This document shows positions 17,781-26,125 of a stretch of 64,000 bases of DNA, one piece after another. The stretch's first letter is position 1. Every line of letters begins with the position of its first letter. Source of the DNA: Sphingomonas sp. Leaf242 (GTDB taxonomy: Bacteria; Pseudomonadota; Alphaproteobacteria; Sphingomonadales; Sphingomonadaceae); contig NZ_LMLW01000009.1 in the NCBI RefSeq assembly GCF_001422045.1, positions 62,001-126,000 on the forward strand, in the 5' to 3' direction. The notes below the pieces were generated by a model, which was given only the letters and a program-made list of their open reading frames with translations, did not search any database and had not been told where the DNA came from. Made by a program: the position numbers and the translations under genes.

Positions 17781-19172
17781 ATGACCCAAAACCGCACAGA
17801 AACCGACACGATCGGCCCGATCGAAGTCCCCGCCGACGCCTATTGGGGCGCCCAGACCGAACGCAGCATCGAGAATTTCCCCTTCGCCACCCGCGAACGC
17901 ATGCCGATCGAGATCGTCCACGCGCTCGCCCTCGTCAAACAGGCCGCTGCCCGCGTAAACCGGTCGCACGGGCTGGACGAAACCATCGCCACCGCGATCG
18001 ACTCCGCCGCACAGGAAGTCATCGACGGCAAGCTCGACGACCAGTTCCCGCTCGTCATCTGGCAGACTGGCAGCGGCACGCAGTCGAACATGAACGCGAA
18101 CGAGGTCATTGCCGGCCGCGCCAACGAGGTCCTCACTGGCACCCGCGGCGGCAAGTCGCCGGTCCACCCCAACGACCATGTCAACATGAGCCAGTCGTCC
18201 AACGACAGCTTCCCGACCGCGCTTCACATCGCCGCCGCGATCGCGACGACGCACCGCCTGATTCCCGCGCTCGACAAGCTCCACGCCGCGCTCGACGCGA
18301 AGGCCAATGCCTGGGACGACATCGTCAAGATCGGCCGCACGCACCTGCAGGACGCGACGCCGCTGACGCTCGGCCAGGAATTCTCCGGCTATGCGAACCA
18401 GCTCTACCGCTGCCGCCACCGCATCGAGCCCGCGATCAGCCACGGCATGGTCATCCTCGCGCAGGGCGGCACCGCGGTGGGCACAGGCCTCAACGCGCCT
18501 GCCGGCTTCGGCGACGCGATCGCGCACGAACTGGCGGCGATCACCGGCCTGCCGTTCGTCAGCGCGCGCAACAAGTTCGAGGCGCTGGCGTCGAACGATC
18601 CGCTCGTCCACCTCTCGAGCACGCTCAACACGCTGGCGGTCGCGCTGACCAAGATCGCCAACGACATCCGCCTGCTCGGCTCCGGCCCCCGCTGCGGCTT
18701 CGGCGAGATCGACCTCCCTGCGAACGAGCCCGGCAGCTCGATCATGCCAGGCAAGGTCAACCCCACCCAGTGCGAGATGCTGACGATGGTCGCGGGGCAA
18801 GTGATGGGCAATCACGTCGCGGTCACCGTCGGCGGGATGCAGGGCCATCTCGAATTGAACGTGTTCAAGCCGCTGATCGGCGCCAACGTCCTCCGCTCGA
18901 TCGACCTGCTCGCGACCGCGATGGAAGGATTCGCGGAGCGCGGCGTCGACGGAATCGAACCCAATCGCGGGCGGATCGCGGAATTGCTCGACCGCTCGCT
19001 GATGCTGGTGACGGCGCTAGCACCCGAGATCGGCTACGACGCGGCGGCCAAAATCGCCAAATACGCGCACGCTGAAGGGCTGACGCTGAAGGAAGCCGGC
19101 CTCGCGCTAGGCCTAGTCGACGCCGAAACCTTCGACCGCGTCGTCAAACCCGAATCGATGCTCGGCCGCTAA
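17781..19172 (+). CDS. fumC: Class II fumarate hydratase FumC
   Basis: FumC interconverts fumarate and malate in the TCA cycle without an iron-sulfur cluster. The 463-residue protein has the superfamily signature [15 protein letters not shown] with the catalytic Ser, the [17 protein letters not shown] block with the catalytic His, and [12 protein letters not shown] at the substrate site. Length matches the family. No iron-dependent fumarase is seen in this window. A perfect 26-bp palindrome follows the stop by 1-2 bp. Confidence 0.97.
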   Translation: MTQNRTETDTIGPIEVPADAYWGAQTERSIENFPFATRERMPIEIVHALALVKQAAARVNRSHGLDETIATAIDSAAQEVIDGKLDDQFPLVIWQTGSGTQSNMNANEVIAGRANEVLTGTRGGKSPVHPNDHVNMSQSSNDSFPTALHIAAAIATTHRLIPALDKLHAALDAKANAWDDIVKIGRTHLQDATPLTLGQEFSGYANQLYRCRHRIEPAISHGMVILAQGGTAVGTGLNAPAGFGDAIAHELAAITGLPFVSARNKFEALASNDPLVHLSSTLNTLAVALTKIANDIRLLGSGPRCGFGEIDLPANEPGSSIMPGKVNPTQCEMLTMVAGQVMGNHVAVTVGGMQGHLELNVFKPLIGANVLRSIDLLATAMEGFAERGVDGIEPNRGRIAELLDRSLMLVTALAPEIGYDAAAKIAKYAHAEGLTLKEAGLALGLVDAETFDRVVKPESMLGR

Positions 19173-19173
19173 C

Positions 19174-19199
19174 CGTTCTCCTGCGTGCGCAGGAGAACG
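19174..19199. repeat. Perfect palindrome at the 3' end of fumC
   Basis: CGTTCTCCTGCG and its exact complement are separated by TG. It resembles the outer arm of the family II elements but lacks the centre, and it may act as a 3' stabilising hairpin for fumC mRNA. Confidence 0.8.
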
Positions 19200-19262
19200 C
19201 GGGCGCGCGGGAACCCAATCCTCCGCCAAACGCTAACCCGCCACACGAACAGGAGAAATTAC

Positions 19263-19475
19263 GTGGGCGCAACGACCATAGGCGCGCTGATCGGCGCAGG
19301 CATCGACTCGCTCAGCGGTGACGACGGCAACGCGGACGGCGCGATCATCGGTGCGATCACCGCCAACGTACTCAAGGTCGTCGTGCCGCTAGCCGTGACC
19401 TACGCGATCGGCTGGGCAGTGCTGCGCGGTGCAGCGGAACTCAAGGACCAGGTTTTCGGGGAGTCAGAAGCATGA
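19263..19475 (+). CDS. Small membrane protein of unknown function
   Basis: The GTG at 19263 is preceded by AGGAG at good spacing and gives a 70-residue protein. The first half is glycine-rich (TIGALIGAGIDSLSG, then GAIIGAI), and a hydrophobic helix LKVVVPLAVTYAIGWAVL follows. The stop overlaps the ATG of the next small gene (ATGA, 19472-19475). I do not recognise a named family. It is probably a small inner-membrane protein acting with its overlapping neighbour. Confidence 0.7.
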   Translation: MGATTIGALIGAGIDSLSGDDGNADGAIIGAITANVLKVVVPLAVTYAIGWAVLRGAAELKDQVFGESEA

Positions 19476-19672
19476 TCGGACGTATTATCAGTGCATTGGT
19501 CGGCCGCGAGATGGGCCGTCGCGACGGCTCGGGCGGCGCATCGGGCGCCGTCAAAGGCGTGGTAGCGATGAGCGTACTGCGTCGCATGGGCCCGCTCGGC
19601 ATGGTTCTCGGCGGCGGTTACGCAGCCAAGAAGGCCTATGACCGCAACAAGGCACGCAAGGCCGGATACTGA
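19472..19672 (+). CDS. Small glycine-rich basic protein of unknown function
   Basis: The 66-residue product starts with IGRIISALVGREMGRR, has a Gly/Ala-rich centre, and ends with a weakly hydrophobic GPLGMVLGGGYAAKKAYDRN followed by basic residues. It is translationally coupled to the preceding small gene by a 4-bp overlap. The pair lies between fumC and gmk on the same strand. Function unknown; coding status is supported by the overlap and the absence of any competing gene. Confidence 0.65.
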   Translation: MIGRIISALVGREMGRRDGSGGASGAVKGVVAMSVLRRMGPLGMVLGGGYAAKKAYDRNKARKAGY

Positions 19673-19744
19673 TCCGCCTCTAGAATGACACACGCAGGCC
19701 GCGCATGGGTTGACGCCCATGCGCAGTCCGCGGCAAGGGCGCGC

Positions 19745-20395
19745 ATGCCCCACACACTTCCGTCCGACCCGCATGGTTTCCGTCGTCGCGGAGTCCTGTT
19801 CGTCCTGTCCTCGCCGTCCGGTGCCGGCAAGTCGACCATCGCGCGCAGATTGCTCGCGGATGAGCATGAACTCGAGATGTCGGTCTCGGTCACGACCCGG
19901 TCGATGCGACCCGGCGAAGTCGACGGCAAGGATTACCATTTCACCGACCTCGAGGGCTTTCGCGACATGGTCGCGAAGGACGAGTTCCTCGAATGGGCGC
20001 ACGTCTTCAACCACCGCTACGGCACCCCCCGCGCGCAGGTCGAGGAATTGCTCGCAGCCGGCAAGGACGTGCTTTTCGACATCGACTGGCAGGGCGCGCA
20101 ACAGCTCGTCCAGATCGCCGGCGGCGACGTCGTCCGCGTGTTCATATTCCCGCCCTCGATGGAAGAACTCCACCGTCGCCTCTCGGGCCGCGGAACCGAT
20201 TCCGAGGAAGTGATCGAAGCCCGCATGGCACGCGCGGCGAACGAGGTGAGCCACTGGGACGGCTATGACTATGTGCTGGTCAACGACGACGTCGACAGCT
20301 GCATCCGCGGCGTGAAGACGATCCTCGCCGCGGAGCGCTTGAAGCGCTCGCGCCAGACCGGGCTGATCGGCTTTATCCGTCGCCTGACGCGCTAA
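19745..20395 (+). CDS. gmk: Guanylate kinase
   Basis: Gmk phosphorylates GMP to GDP. The 216-residue protein has the P-loop SSPSGAGKST, the GMP-binding block VSVTTRSMRPGEVDGKDYHF and the lid region RRLSGRGTDSEEVI. The start at 19745 is preceded by AAGGG at 6 nt; an in-frame ATG 20 codons earlier (19685) would add a leader not typical of the family. A family VI inverted repeat lies between it and the convergent ATP12 gene. Confidence 0.96.
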   Translation: MPHTLPSDPHGFRRRGVLFVLSSPSGAGKSTIARRLLADEHELEMSVSVTTRSMRPGEVDGKDYHFTDLEGFRDMVAKDEFLEWAHVFNHRYGTPRAQVEELLAAGKDVLFDIDWQGAQQLVQIAGGDVVRVFIFPPSMEELHRRLSGRGTDSEEVIEARMARAANEVSHWDGYDYVLVNDDVDSCIRGVKTILAAERLKRSRQTGLIGFIRRLTR

Positions 20396-20397
20396 CT

Positions 20398-20512
20398 TCA
20401 CCCCTCCCTGAAAGGGAGGGGCCGGGGGTGGGTCGGCCGCTGGGGATCGCTGCGTCAGCCAACAGGCCCACCCACCCCCAACCCCTCCCTTCCAGGGAGG
20501 GGGGCTAGAGTA
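20398..20512. repeat. Palindromic element, family VI
   Basis: Arms CCCCTCCCTGAAAGGGAGGG and CCCCTCCCTTCCAGGGAGGG, with inner complementary blocks GGGGGTGGGT / ACCCACCCCC. It lies between convergent genes; a second copy is at 52662-52771. Confidence 0.9.
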
Positions 20513-21185
20513 GTTCTAGAAACTCGACGCCCAACCCGAACTCGCGCCGCTTCAACGCGCGCAACTCCGCCGCCTGCCAATCCTCGCCCCACATCTCGAC
20601 CGACCAGTCCTCGTCGATCCCCGCCGCCGCCCAGGCCGCATCCGCGTCGATCTCGCCCTCGATCAGCGCCAGCCCGATCACCAGCGACCCGGTCAACGTC
20701 ACCACCGGTGACAACCCGGCCAGCCGAAAATCGTCATATGCCATGACCGCCTCATGCAGTCGCGCGACCGTCGCGTCCGGTTGCGCGACGTGCATCACGC
20801 CGGTGGTGACCGCGAACGTCACGTCATACCGCCCCCGCGCCCACGCCAGCAGCGGATCCCAGGATGCCGCCTGCCGCTCGACCAACAACGGCGGCCCCTC
20901 GGCGCGGTAACAGAGCAGGTCGCTCTCGCCATACGCCGCCAGCCGCGCGGCGAACTGCGCAGGATCGTTCGCGATCGGATCGGTCGCCGCGTTCGCCAAG
21001 CCCGTCAGCGGCATCGTTCGCGGATCGATCGTTTCGCCGACCGCACGCCATTCCGCCGCGACCGCCTCGGCCAGCGCATCGCTCGGCAACGCGAGCGGTC
21101 GCCGCCCGGGCGTCCGCACCGGCTTGCCGTCGAGCGTCACCACCCGATCCGCATAGATCGCGACGTCTTTCCAGAACCGCTTCAC
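20505..21185 (-). CDS. ATP12-family chaperone
   Basis: The 226-residue protein fits the ATP12 family, assembly chaperones for the alpha subunit of F1-ATPase in mitochondria that are conserved in alphaproteobacteria. Visible family features are MKRFWKDV, YRVVTLDGKPVRTP-like (here ADRVVTLDGKPVRTPGRRPL), MPLTGLANAATD and the C-terminal WGEDWQAAELRALKRREF. The ATG at 21185 overlaps the stop of the small membrane gene (21182). It forms an operon with that gene and the HAD phosphatase. Confidence 0.9.
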   Translation of the reverse strand: MKRFWKDVAIYADRVVTLDGKPVRTPGRRPLALPSDALAEAVAAEWRAVGETIDPRTMPLTGLANAATDPIANDPAQFAARLAAYGESDLLCYRAEGPPLLVERQAASWDPLLAWARGRYDVTFAVTTGVMHVAQPDATVARLHEAVMAYDDFRLAGLSPVVTLTGSLVIGLALIEGEIDADAAWAAAGIDEDWSVEMWGEDWQAAELRALKRREFGLGVEFLELL

Positions 21186-21400
21186 GCGTCAGGACTCCGC
21201 CAGCGATGCGCGAGACTGCGCGGCACGATCGCGATCATCGCCATCGCCGACAGCACGATCGCCGTCCCGAGGATCTTCGGCCCCAGATCATGCGCGCGCG
21301 CGATCAGGATCAGCCCGAGCAACGCACCCGCGACTCCTGCCAGTCGCACGCCGACCAGCACGAACCAGCGCCGCTGTGCCAGCTTGTCCGCGTCGGTCAT
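21182..21400 (-). CDS. Small two-pass membrane protein
   Basis: The 72-residue protein has two hydrophobic segments (WFVLVGVRLAGVAGALLGLI and LGTAIVLSAMAMIAIV) and a basic C-terminus. It overlaps both its neighbours by 4 bp (stop with the ATP12 gene, start with the HAD gene), so expression is coupled. It has the look of the short unnamed inner-membrane proteins that often sit next to ATP12 genes in sphingomonads. No function can be assigned. Confidence 0.75.
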   Translation of the reverse strand: MTDADKLAQRRWFVLVGVRLAGVAGALLGLILIARAHDLGPKILGTAIVLSAMAMIAIVPRSLAHRWRSPDA

Positions 21401-22056
21401 TGTGCCGCCACCATATGCAGCAGGTCCGGCACGGCCGTCGCGACGACATCCGCGCCCGCATCGGAAAGCTCGTGCACGTCGTGATACCCCCACGCGACCC
21501 CGACGGCGCGCACACCGGCCGCGCGGGCCATCGCCATGTCGAAGCTCGTATCGCCGATCATCGCGGTCGTCTCCACGCTCGCACCGGCCTCAGCGATCGC
21601 CGCGAGCAGCATCGCCGGATCGGGCTTCGATGTATGTCGGTCCGCGGTCTGCAACGTCACGAAACGCTCGGTGATCCCGTGCGCGGCGAGGATATGCGCG
21701 AGGCCACGGTCGGACTTCCCCGTTGCCACACCGAGCGCCCAGCCGTCGTCGGCGAGCGTTCCTAGCACCTCCGCAATCCCCTCGAACAGCGGCTCGTCGG
21801 CAAGCTCGCCACTCGCGCGCATCGCATGGAACGCATTCTTGTAGTCGGTGGCGAGCGACCGGTGCCGCGCATCGTCCGCCGCCGGCAGCAACACCTGCAT
21901 CGCCTCGACGAGACTGAGCCCGACGATCCGCCGAATGTCCGCGCGCGGCGGCGGGATCAGCCCAGCGCCATCGAACGCCCGCTCGCAAGCGACGCAGATA
22001 TTCGCCTGGCTGTCGACGAGCGTCCCGTCGCAATCGAACACGGCAAGACGGATCAT
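21397..22056 (-). CDS. HAD-superfamily hydrolase (phosphoglycolate phosphatase-like)
   Basis: The 219-residue protein has HAD motif I FDCDGTLVDS (Asp8 nucleophile, Asp10), the motif II Thr in ATGKSDRG, the motif III Lys in TSKPDP, and motif IV GDTSFDMAMA. The cap domain and size match the Gph-like subfamily. Likely substrates are small phosphate monoesters. Start chosen at 22056, where MIRLAVFD begins. First gene of the HAD - membrane protein - ATP12 operon. Confidence 0.88.
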   Translation of the reverse strand: MIRLAVFDCDGTLVDSQANICVACERAFDGAGLIPPPRADIRRIVGLSLVEAMQVLLPAADDARHRSLATDYKNAFHAMRASGELADEPLFEGIAEVLGTLADDGWALGVATGKSDRGLAHILAAHGITERFVTLQTADRHTSKPDPAMLLAAIAEAGASVETTAMIGDTSFDMAMARAAGVRAVGVAWGYHDVHELSDAGADVVATAVPDLLHMVAAQ

Positions 22057-22170
22057 GAGATTTTCCAACGCATCGCCGCCTCGTAGATCACGCGTGCACG
22101 CGAGGGAACGCCAAACCGGAACGCGCGCGCCGGCGAACGGTTCGTGTCGGATAGCTCTGGAGACACAACG

Positions 22171-22665
22171 ATGGCGCACGCACAGACCGACACCCTGAAC
22201 ATCTGGGCCGCTGCCGCTGCGGGCTTGGTAGCCGGCCTCGCCGCCTCGTTCGTGATGGACCGCTTCCAGGCCGGAGTCGCCGCGCTGTCCTCGTCGGAGA
22301 GCGATGCCGAGCCTGCGACGGAGAAGGCGGCGGACAAGGTGTCGCAGGTCGTGGTCGGCCACGCCATCCCCGACGATCGCAAGCCGCTCGCCGGGCAGGT
22401 GGTGCATTATGCGCTCGGGGCGGGGCTGGGGATCGCCTACGCGGTGGCGGCGGAATATCGACCATCGGTAACCGCGGGTTACGGCACCGCGTTCGCTGCG
22501 GCGACGACGGCGTTGCTCGATGAGGCGGCGGTGCCGGCGGCGGGGCTGGGCGATGCGCCGTGGAACACCGCGCCGACGACGCATCTGTATAGCGCGGCGT
22601 CGCATATCGTGTTCGGGACGGTGACTGAGGGTGTGCGGCGGTTGCTGCTAGGGTGGCTGAAATAG
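22171..22665 (+). CDS. DUF1440-like membrane protein
   Basis: The 164-residue protein opens with a hydrophobic helix (WAAAAAGLVAGLAASFVMDRF). It then has a hydrophilic stretch, two further hydrophobic regions (VVHYALGAGLGIAYAVAAEY and the Ala-rich GTAFAAATTALL), and a SAASHIVFGTVTEGVRR end. This resembles the DUF1440/YagU group of small membrane proteins. The ATG at 22171 has GGAG 8 nt upstream. Assignment to DUF1440 is tentative. Confidence 0.6.
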   Translation: MAHAQTDTLNIWAAAAAGLVAGLAASFVMDRFQAGVAALSSSESDAEPATEKAADKVSQVVVGHAIPDDRKPLAGQVVHYALGAGLGIAYAVAAEYRPSVTAGYGTAFAAATTALLDEAAVPAAGLGDAPWNTAPTTHLYSAASHIVFGTVTEGVRRLLLGWLK

Positions 22666-22686
22666 GGCGCTAACTGCGCTCACCAA

Positions 22687-22767
22687 GTTCCCTCGCGAAG
22701 GCGGGAGCCCGAGAATCAAGCAGCATTACGATCTTGGCCCCTGGACCCCCGCCTTCGCGGGGGAACG
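22687..22767. repeat. Palindromic element, family II (long loop)
   Basis: Arms TTCCCTCGCGAAGGCGGGAG and CCCCCGCCTTCGCGGGGGAA with about 30 nt between them. With the next two elements it fills most of the 365-bp gap 22666-23030, in which no gene was seen. Confidence 0.85.
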
Positions 22768-22802
22768 GCTTGGGGCCAAGGCGCCGCCAGCCGACCAGAA
22801 AC

Positions 22803-22909
22803 CCCACCCCGGCGAAGGCCGGGGCCCAGTTGGAAAGGTGGCAATAATGAAGCGCTGCCCTTCGTTAGCAACGTCCCCCAACTGGGCCCCGGCCTTCGCC
22901 GGGGTGGGG
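22803..22909. repeat. Palindromic element, family I
   Basis: Arms CCACCCCGGCGAAGGCCGGG and CCCGGCCTTCGCCGGGGTGG, inner pair CCCAGTTGG / CCAACTGGG, and loop with CGTTAGCAACG. Confidence 0.92.
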
Positions 22910-22941
22910 CAATGGTTAGGCCTTCGCGCCCAGTCGGATCA

Positions 22942-23008
22942 CTTCACCCTCTCCCCTCGGGGGAGAGGGAAGGGCCCCGCGGCCGCTTGGCCGTGGAAAG
23001 GGTGAGGG
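22942..23008. repeat. CT-rich inverted repeat
   Basis: CACCCTCTCCCCTCGGGGGAGAGGG is followed by CGCGGCCGCTTGGCCG and GGAAAGGGTG, giving nested hairpins just downstream of the pseudouridine synthase stop codon. Confidence 0.6.
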
Positions 23009-23030
23009 CGCGTTAGACGACAGCCATAAC

Positions 23031-24326
23031 TTACCGAGTCCCAGGCCCACTCCGAGGCCCAGGCTTCCCAGCTCCGCCCGGACGCCCACGCCCAGCCGGC
23101 TTGGCCCCCTCAATCCGAGGCCCGCTCCGCGGTGCTCCGAACTTCGACCCAGCCCCGGTCCGAGGCCCACCCGTCTTCGGCGCAGGCTTGCCCGTCGCCT
23201 TCTCCTCGACAACCCCACGCCCACGCCGCTCACCCTTACGGTCTTTCCGCACCGACTTCGCATGCGCCCTAGCCCGCGACTTCATCTGCTCGCGCGTCGG
23301 CGCGGTCTTCTCGTCGAGCACCAGGTCGTCGCCCAGCTTCTCCTCGAAACCCAATTGCTTGAGGCTCTCGGCGAAATGCGTCGGCAGTTCCGCGGTCACG
23401 TCGATCAACCCGCCATCCGGATGATCCACCTTGATGCGGCGAGCATGCAGATGCATTTTCCGCGAGATCCCGCCGGTCAAAAACGCAGCGGCGCCACCGT
23501 ACTTGCCGTCACCAACGATAGGATGCCCGATCGCCGCCATGTGCACGCGCAACTGATGCGTGCGGCCCGTAAACGGCTGCAACTCGACCCACGCCGCGCG
23601 GTTACCCGCACGCTCGATCACGCGGTACCGCGTCCGCGCCGGCGCGCCCTCGGCCTCGTCGACGTGCATCTTCTCGCCGCCGGTGCCCGGCTGCTTCGCG
23701 ATCGGCAGCTCGATCATGCCGTCCTCGATCGACGGCACGTCGACCACCAGCGCCCAATAGACTTTCCGCGCCGTCCGCCCCGAAAACGCCTTCGCAAAGA
23801 ACGCCGCCGCGCGCGACGTCCGCGCCACCAGCAGCGCGCCGGACGTGTCCTTGTCGAGCCGGTGGACCAGCTTCGGTCGCCCCTCATTGTCGTACTGCAA
23901 CCCGTCGAGCAGCCCGTCGACATGCTGCGTCGTCTTGGTCCCGCCCTGCGTCGCGAGGCCCGGCGGCTTGTTCAGCACGAACGCCTGGAAATCCTTGTGG
24001 ATGACCATGGACTGCGCGAGTTCGGTCTCCTCGTCCGACAGGATCACACGCTCGCGGACGCGCCTTGGCTTGTCGACGTCGGCGGCGGCCTTGTCGGCCT
24101 CGGGCGGCGGCACGCGCAGCATCTGGCCCGCCGCGATCCGGTCGCCCGGCGTCGCACGCGCGCCGTCGACGCGAAGCTGCCCGGTGCGCGCCCACATCGC
24201 CACCGTCGTGAAGCTCGTGTCGGGCAGATGCCGCTTGAACCACCGGTCCAGCCGGATGCCGTCATCGTCGAACCCGACGTTGAACTCGCGGAAACCCGTA
24301 TCGCTATCGCTTTTGCCCGCAGTCAT
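23031..24326 (-). CDS. RluC/RluD-type 23S rRNA pseudouridine synthase with disordered tail
   Basis: The 431-residue enzyme has an N-terminal S4 RNA-binding region (about 20-75) and the catalytic motif HRLDKDTSG with Asp158. Further conserved blocks are QPFTGRTHQLRVHM and KMHLHARRI. From about residue 345 there is a long low-complexity tail rich in Arg, Gly, Lys and Pro, which probably binds RNA. RluC is the likelier identity given the S4 domain, but RluD or another uridine target cannot be excluded. The ATG overlaps the crcB stop by 4 bp. Confidence 0.9.
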   Translation of the reverse strand: MTAGKSDSDTGFREFNVGFDDDGIRLDRWFKRHLPDTSFTTVAMWARTGQLRVDGARATPGDRIAAGQMLRVPPPEADKAAADVDKPRRVRERVILSDEETELAQSMVIHKDFQAFVLNKPPGLATQGGTKTTQHVDGLLDGLQYDNEGRPKLVHRLDKDTSGALLVARTSRAAAFFAKAFSGRTARKVYWALVVDVPSIEDGMIELPIAKQPGTGGEKMHVDEAEGAPARTRYRVIERAGNRAAWVELQPFTGRTHQLRVHMAAIGHPIVGDGKYGGAAAFLTGGISRKMHLHARRIKVDHPDGGLIDVTAELPTHFAESLKQLGFEEKLGDDLVLDEKTAPTREQMKSRARAHAKSVRKDRKGERRGRGVVEEKATGKPAPKTGGPRTGAGSKFGAPRSGPRIEGAKPAGRGRPGGAGKPGPRSGPGTR

Positions 24327-24697
24327 GCGACGGCCCTTACTGCGGAGAGACCCGCGAACAACGCGGCGACCGAACCGATCACCGACACCAAAACATACCC
24401 GAACGCGACGCCGATCGCGCCGCGTTCGATCATCGTGACGACGTCCAGCGAGAAGGCCGAAAACGTCGTGAATCCCCCCAATACGCCCACGCCAAGCAAC
24501 AGCCGCCACGTTTCCGAAGCGGCATTGCGCGCGAGCACGCCAACCAGCACCCCCATCAGCAACCCACCGATCAGATTCACGGCAAGCGTACCAAAGGGAT
24601 AGTCAGGCCCCAGCAACGACAGCATCGCGCGGCCAGTCAGATAGCGCGCGCCGGATCCGACCGCACCACCGACCATGACATAGAGAAGGGGAAGCAT
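24323..24697 (-). CDS. crcB: Fluoride ion channel CrcB/Fluc
   Basis: CrcB forms a dual-topology dimeric channel that lets toxic fluoride leave the cell. The 124-residue protein has four hydrophobic helices, the opening GGAVGSGARYLTGRA, the NLIGGLLMG helix, and the signature GGFTTFSAFSLD with the pore phenylalanines. Its stop overlaps the start of the pseudouridine synthase gene, a pairing also seen in other alphaproteobacteria. No fluoride riboswitch was recognised upstream by eye. Confidence 0.93.
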   Translation of the reverse strand: MLPLLYVMVGGAVGSGARYLTGRAMLSLLGPDYPFGTLAVNLIGGLLMGVLVGVLARNAASETWRLLLGVGVLGGFTTFSAFSLDVVTMIERGAIGVAFGYVLVSVIGSVAALFAGLSAVRAVA

Positions 24698-24783
24698 TCT
24701 CGCGCCCTAGCGTGAATCGGGCAAAACGGAAAGGTGGGGTTGGCTAGGGTGGAGTAGATGCTCGCCAAACGGCTCAACCTAAG

Positions 24784-24840
24784 CTTGTTTCCCCGCGAAG
24801 GCGGGGACCCAGTCTGGGCTCCCGCCTTCGCGGGAGAACA
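24784..24840. repeat. Palindromic element, family II
   Basis: CTTGTTTCCCCGCGAAGGCG, centre CCCAGTCTGGG, and complementary arm ending CGCGGGAGAACA. Near-identical to the copy at 27784. The 310-bp gap 24698-25007 otherwise holds only the next element. Confidence 0.9.
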
Positions 24841-24869
24841 CGAGAGGGAAGGCGGCCCCCCGATTAATA

Positions 24870-24975
24870 CCACCCCGGCGAAGGCCGGGGCCCAATTGGA
24901 GAGGCTGATGTAATTTAGCGCCGCGCTCCGTTAGCGACGTCCCCCAATTGGGCCCCGGCCTTCGCCGGGGTAGTG
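24870..24975. repeat. Palindromic element, family I
   Basis: CCACCCCGGCGAAGGCCGGG ... CCCGGCCTTCGCCGGGGTAG, inner pair CCCAATTGG / CCAATTGGG, and loop with CGTTAGCGACG. Confidence 0.9.
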
Positions 24976-25007
24976 CATTTTAAGCGATGGAGGAGGGGCG
25001 AAAGGCT

Positions 25008-25736
25008 TCACCGCCCAGCGTTGGAAACCAGATCCACATCGCTCCCGCCACCAGCCCTTGCCGTCACATACACCACATAAGCGTCATTCCCCCGAACCCC
25101 GCCCAGCACATGCTGCCTGCCATCCGTACTATGCCCAGCCGAATACCCAGCCGCCGTCGCCTTCGTAAAATACCAGTCGAGCATCTTCTGCATCGGCGCA
25201 GCGCTCGAAAAACTCACCACGCGCAACCGACACCCGTCGCGATCCGCCCCCGCAGCCTCGGTCAACCGCGCCGCCGGATACAGCGGCAGGTCCGCCGGCA
25301 ACCGGTTCGCCCACCCCGCCGAATAGCCGATCTTCTGCGCACAAGTCGCAGCATCCGGCGTCTTCTGCCGCTCCGCCAGCGCGCCCAGCGTCAGCGCGCC
25401 ATCCGCGGATTTGCACTCGGGGCAGTCGTTCGATGCCGCCGGTGCACGCTTCAGCGTCGCCGGATCGACCGGATCCTTCTGCAACGCCACGTCCGCGGGC
25501 ACCGCGCCCGGTCCGGTCTGCTGCCGCGGGCGCGTTCCACCGGTGTTCGCCGATTGCGCCAGTCGCGGATCGACCATGATCTGCGCGCCAAGCGACTCGC
25601 CGACCGCCGGATCGCGCGTTCCGTTGGTCAGTTCGGCATCGAGGCTGTTGAGATCCTGCTGGTCGGTCGACGACCGTCCACATGCGGCCAGCGCAAACGG
25701 CAAAAGGATCAGGGCGGGGCGCAAGGGAAAACTCAT
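25008..25736 (-). CDS. Putative lipoprotein of unknown function
   Basis: The 242-residue product has a lipoprotein signal ending in ALAAC (Cys19). A Thr/Pro/Gln-rich spacer follows, then a C-terminal region with NDCPECKSADG (a CxxC), YSAGWANRLPADLPLYPAARLTEAAG and MLDWYFTKATAAGYSA. This last part is reminiscent of small periplasmic domains seen in other sphingomonad lipoproteins. The start at 25736 is preferred because AGGA lies 8 nt upstream; an ATG three codons earlier also exists (25745). Function unknown. Confidence 0.8.
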   Translation of the reverse strand: MSFPLRPALILLPFALAACGRSSTDQQDLNSLDAELTNGTRDPAVGESLGAQIMVDPRLAQSANTGGTRPRQQTGPGAVPADVALQKDPVDPATLKRAPAASNDCPECKSADGALTLGALAERQKTPDAATCAQKIGYSAGWANRLPADLPLYPAARLTEAAGADRDGCRLRVVSFSSAAPMQKMLDWYFTKATAAGYSAGHSTDGRQHVLGGVRGNDAYVVYVTARAGGGSDVDLVSNAGR

Positions 25737-25846
25737 CACCGCCATCCTATGCGCGAAAGGCGGTGAAGAAAGCGTTTTCCGCATGCTCCGGTCGGGTGCG
25801 TGACGCCGATCTTGCCCGAACCCCCGCGACTCGCCATGTTCATCCT

Positions 25847-26068
25847 ATGCTGAACATCGTCTCGATCCTCATCGGCCTCGTCACTTTGGTGCTTGGTCTC
25901 GTCGCGTTCATCCCGTTGCTCGGCTGGATGAACTGGCTCGTCATCCCGATCGGCATCGTCGGTGCCGCGATCGGTGCGCTCTCATCGAGCAACGGCGGTC
26001 GCAACCTCAACATCGTCCTGATCATCATCTTCGCGATCCGCCTCAGCCTCGGCGGCGGGATCATCTGA
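25847..26068 (+). CDS. Small two- or three-pass membrane protein
   Basis: The 73-residue protein is almost entirely hydrophobic: VSILIGLVTLVLGLVAFIPL, then WLVIPIGIVGAAIGALSS, then NIVLIIIFAIRLSLGGGII. The ATG at 25847 opens the protein-like part. A stem-loop terminator begins 9 bp after the stop, which supports a real transcription unit. It resembles short unnamed inner-membrane proteins common in this order. Confidence 0.75.
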   Translation: MLNIVSILIGLVTLVLGLVAFIPLLGWMNWLVIPIGIVGAAIGALSSSNGGRNLNIVLIIIFAIRLSLGGGII

Positions 26069-26076
26069 CGCAAGAA

Positions 26077-26102
26077 GGGCCCGGCGTTTCCACCGGGCCC
26101 TC
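26077..26102 (+). terminator. Hairpin terminator after the small membrane gene
   Basis: GGGCCCGG, 8-nt loop, CCGGGCCC, followed by TCCT rather than a clear T-run. It is shared with the convergent osmC gene. Confidence 0.6.
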
Positions 26103-26125
26103 CTGATTGCGAAAATTACCCGCAA

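Noticed and set aside
24698..24783. Fluoride riboswitch upstream of crcB
   Set aside because: I looked for the conserved short pseudoknot pattern in the leader and could not find it; a covariance-model search would settle it.
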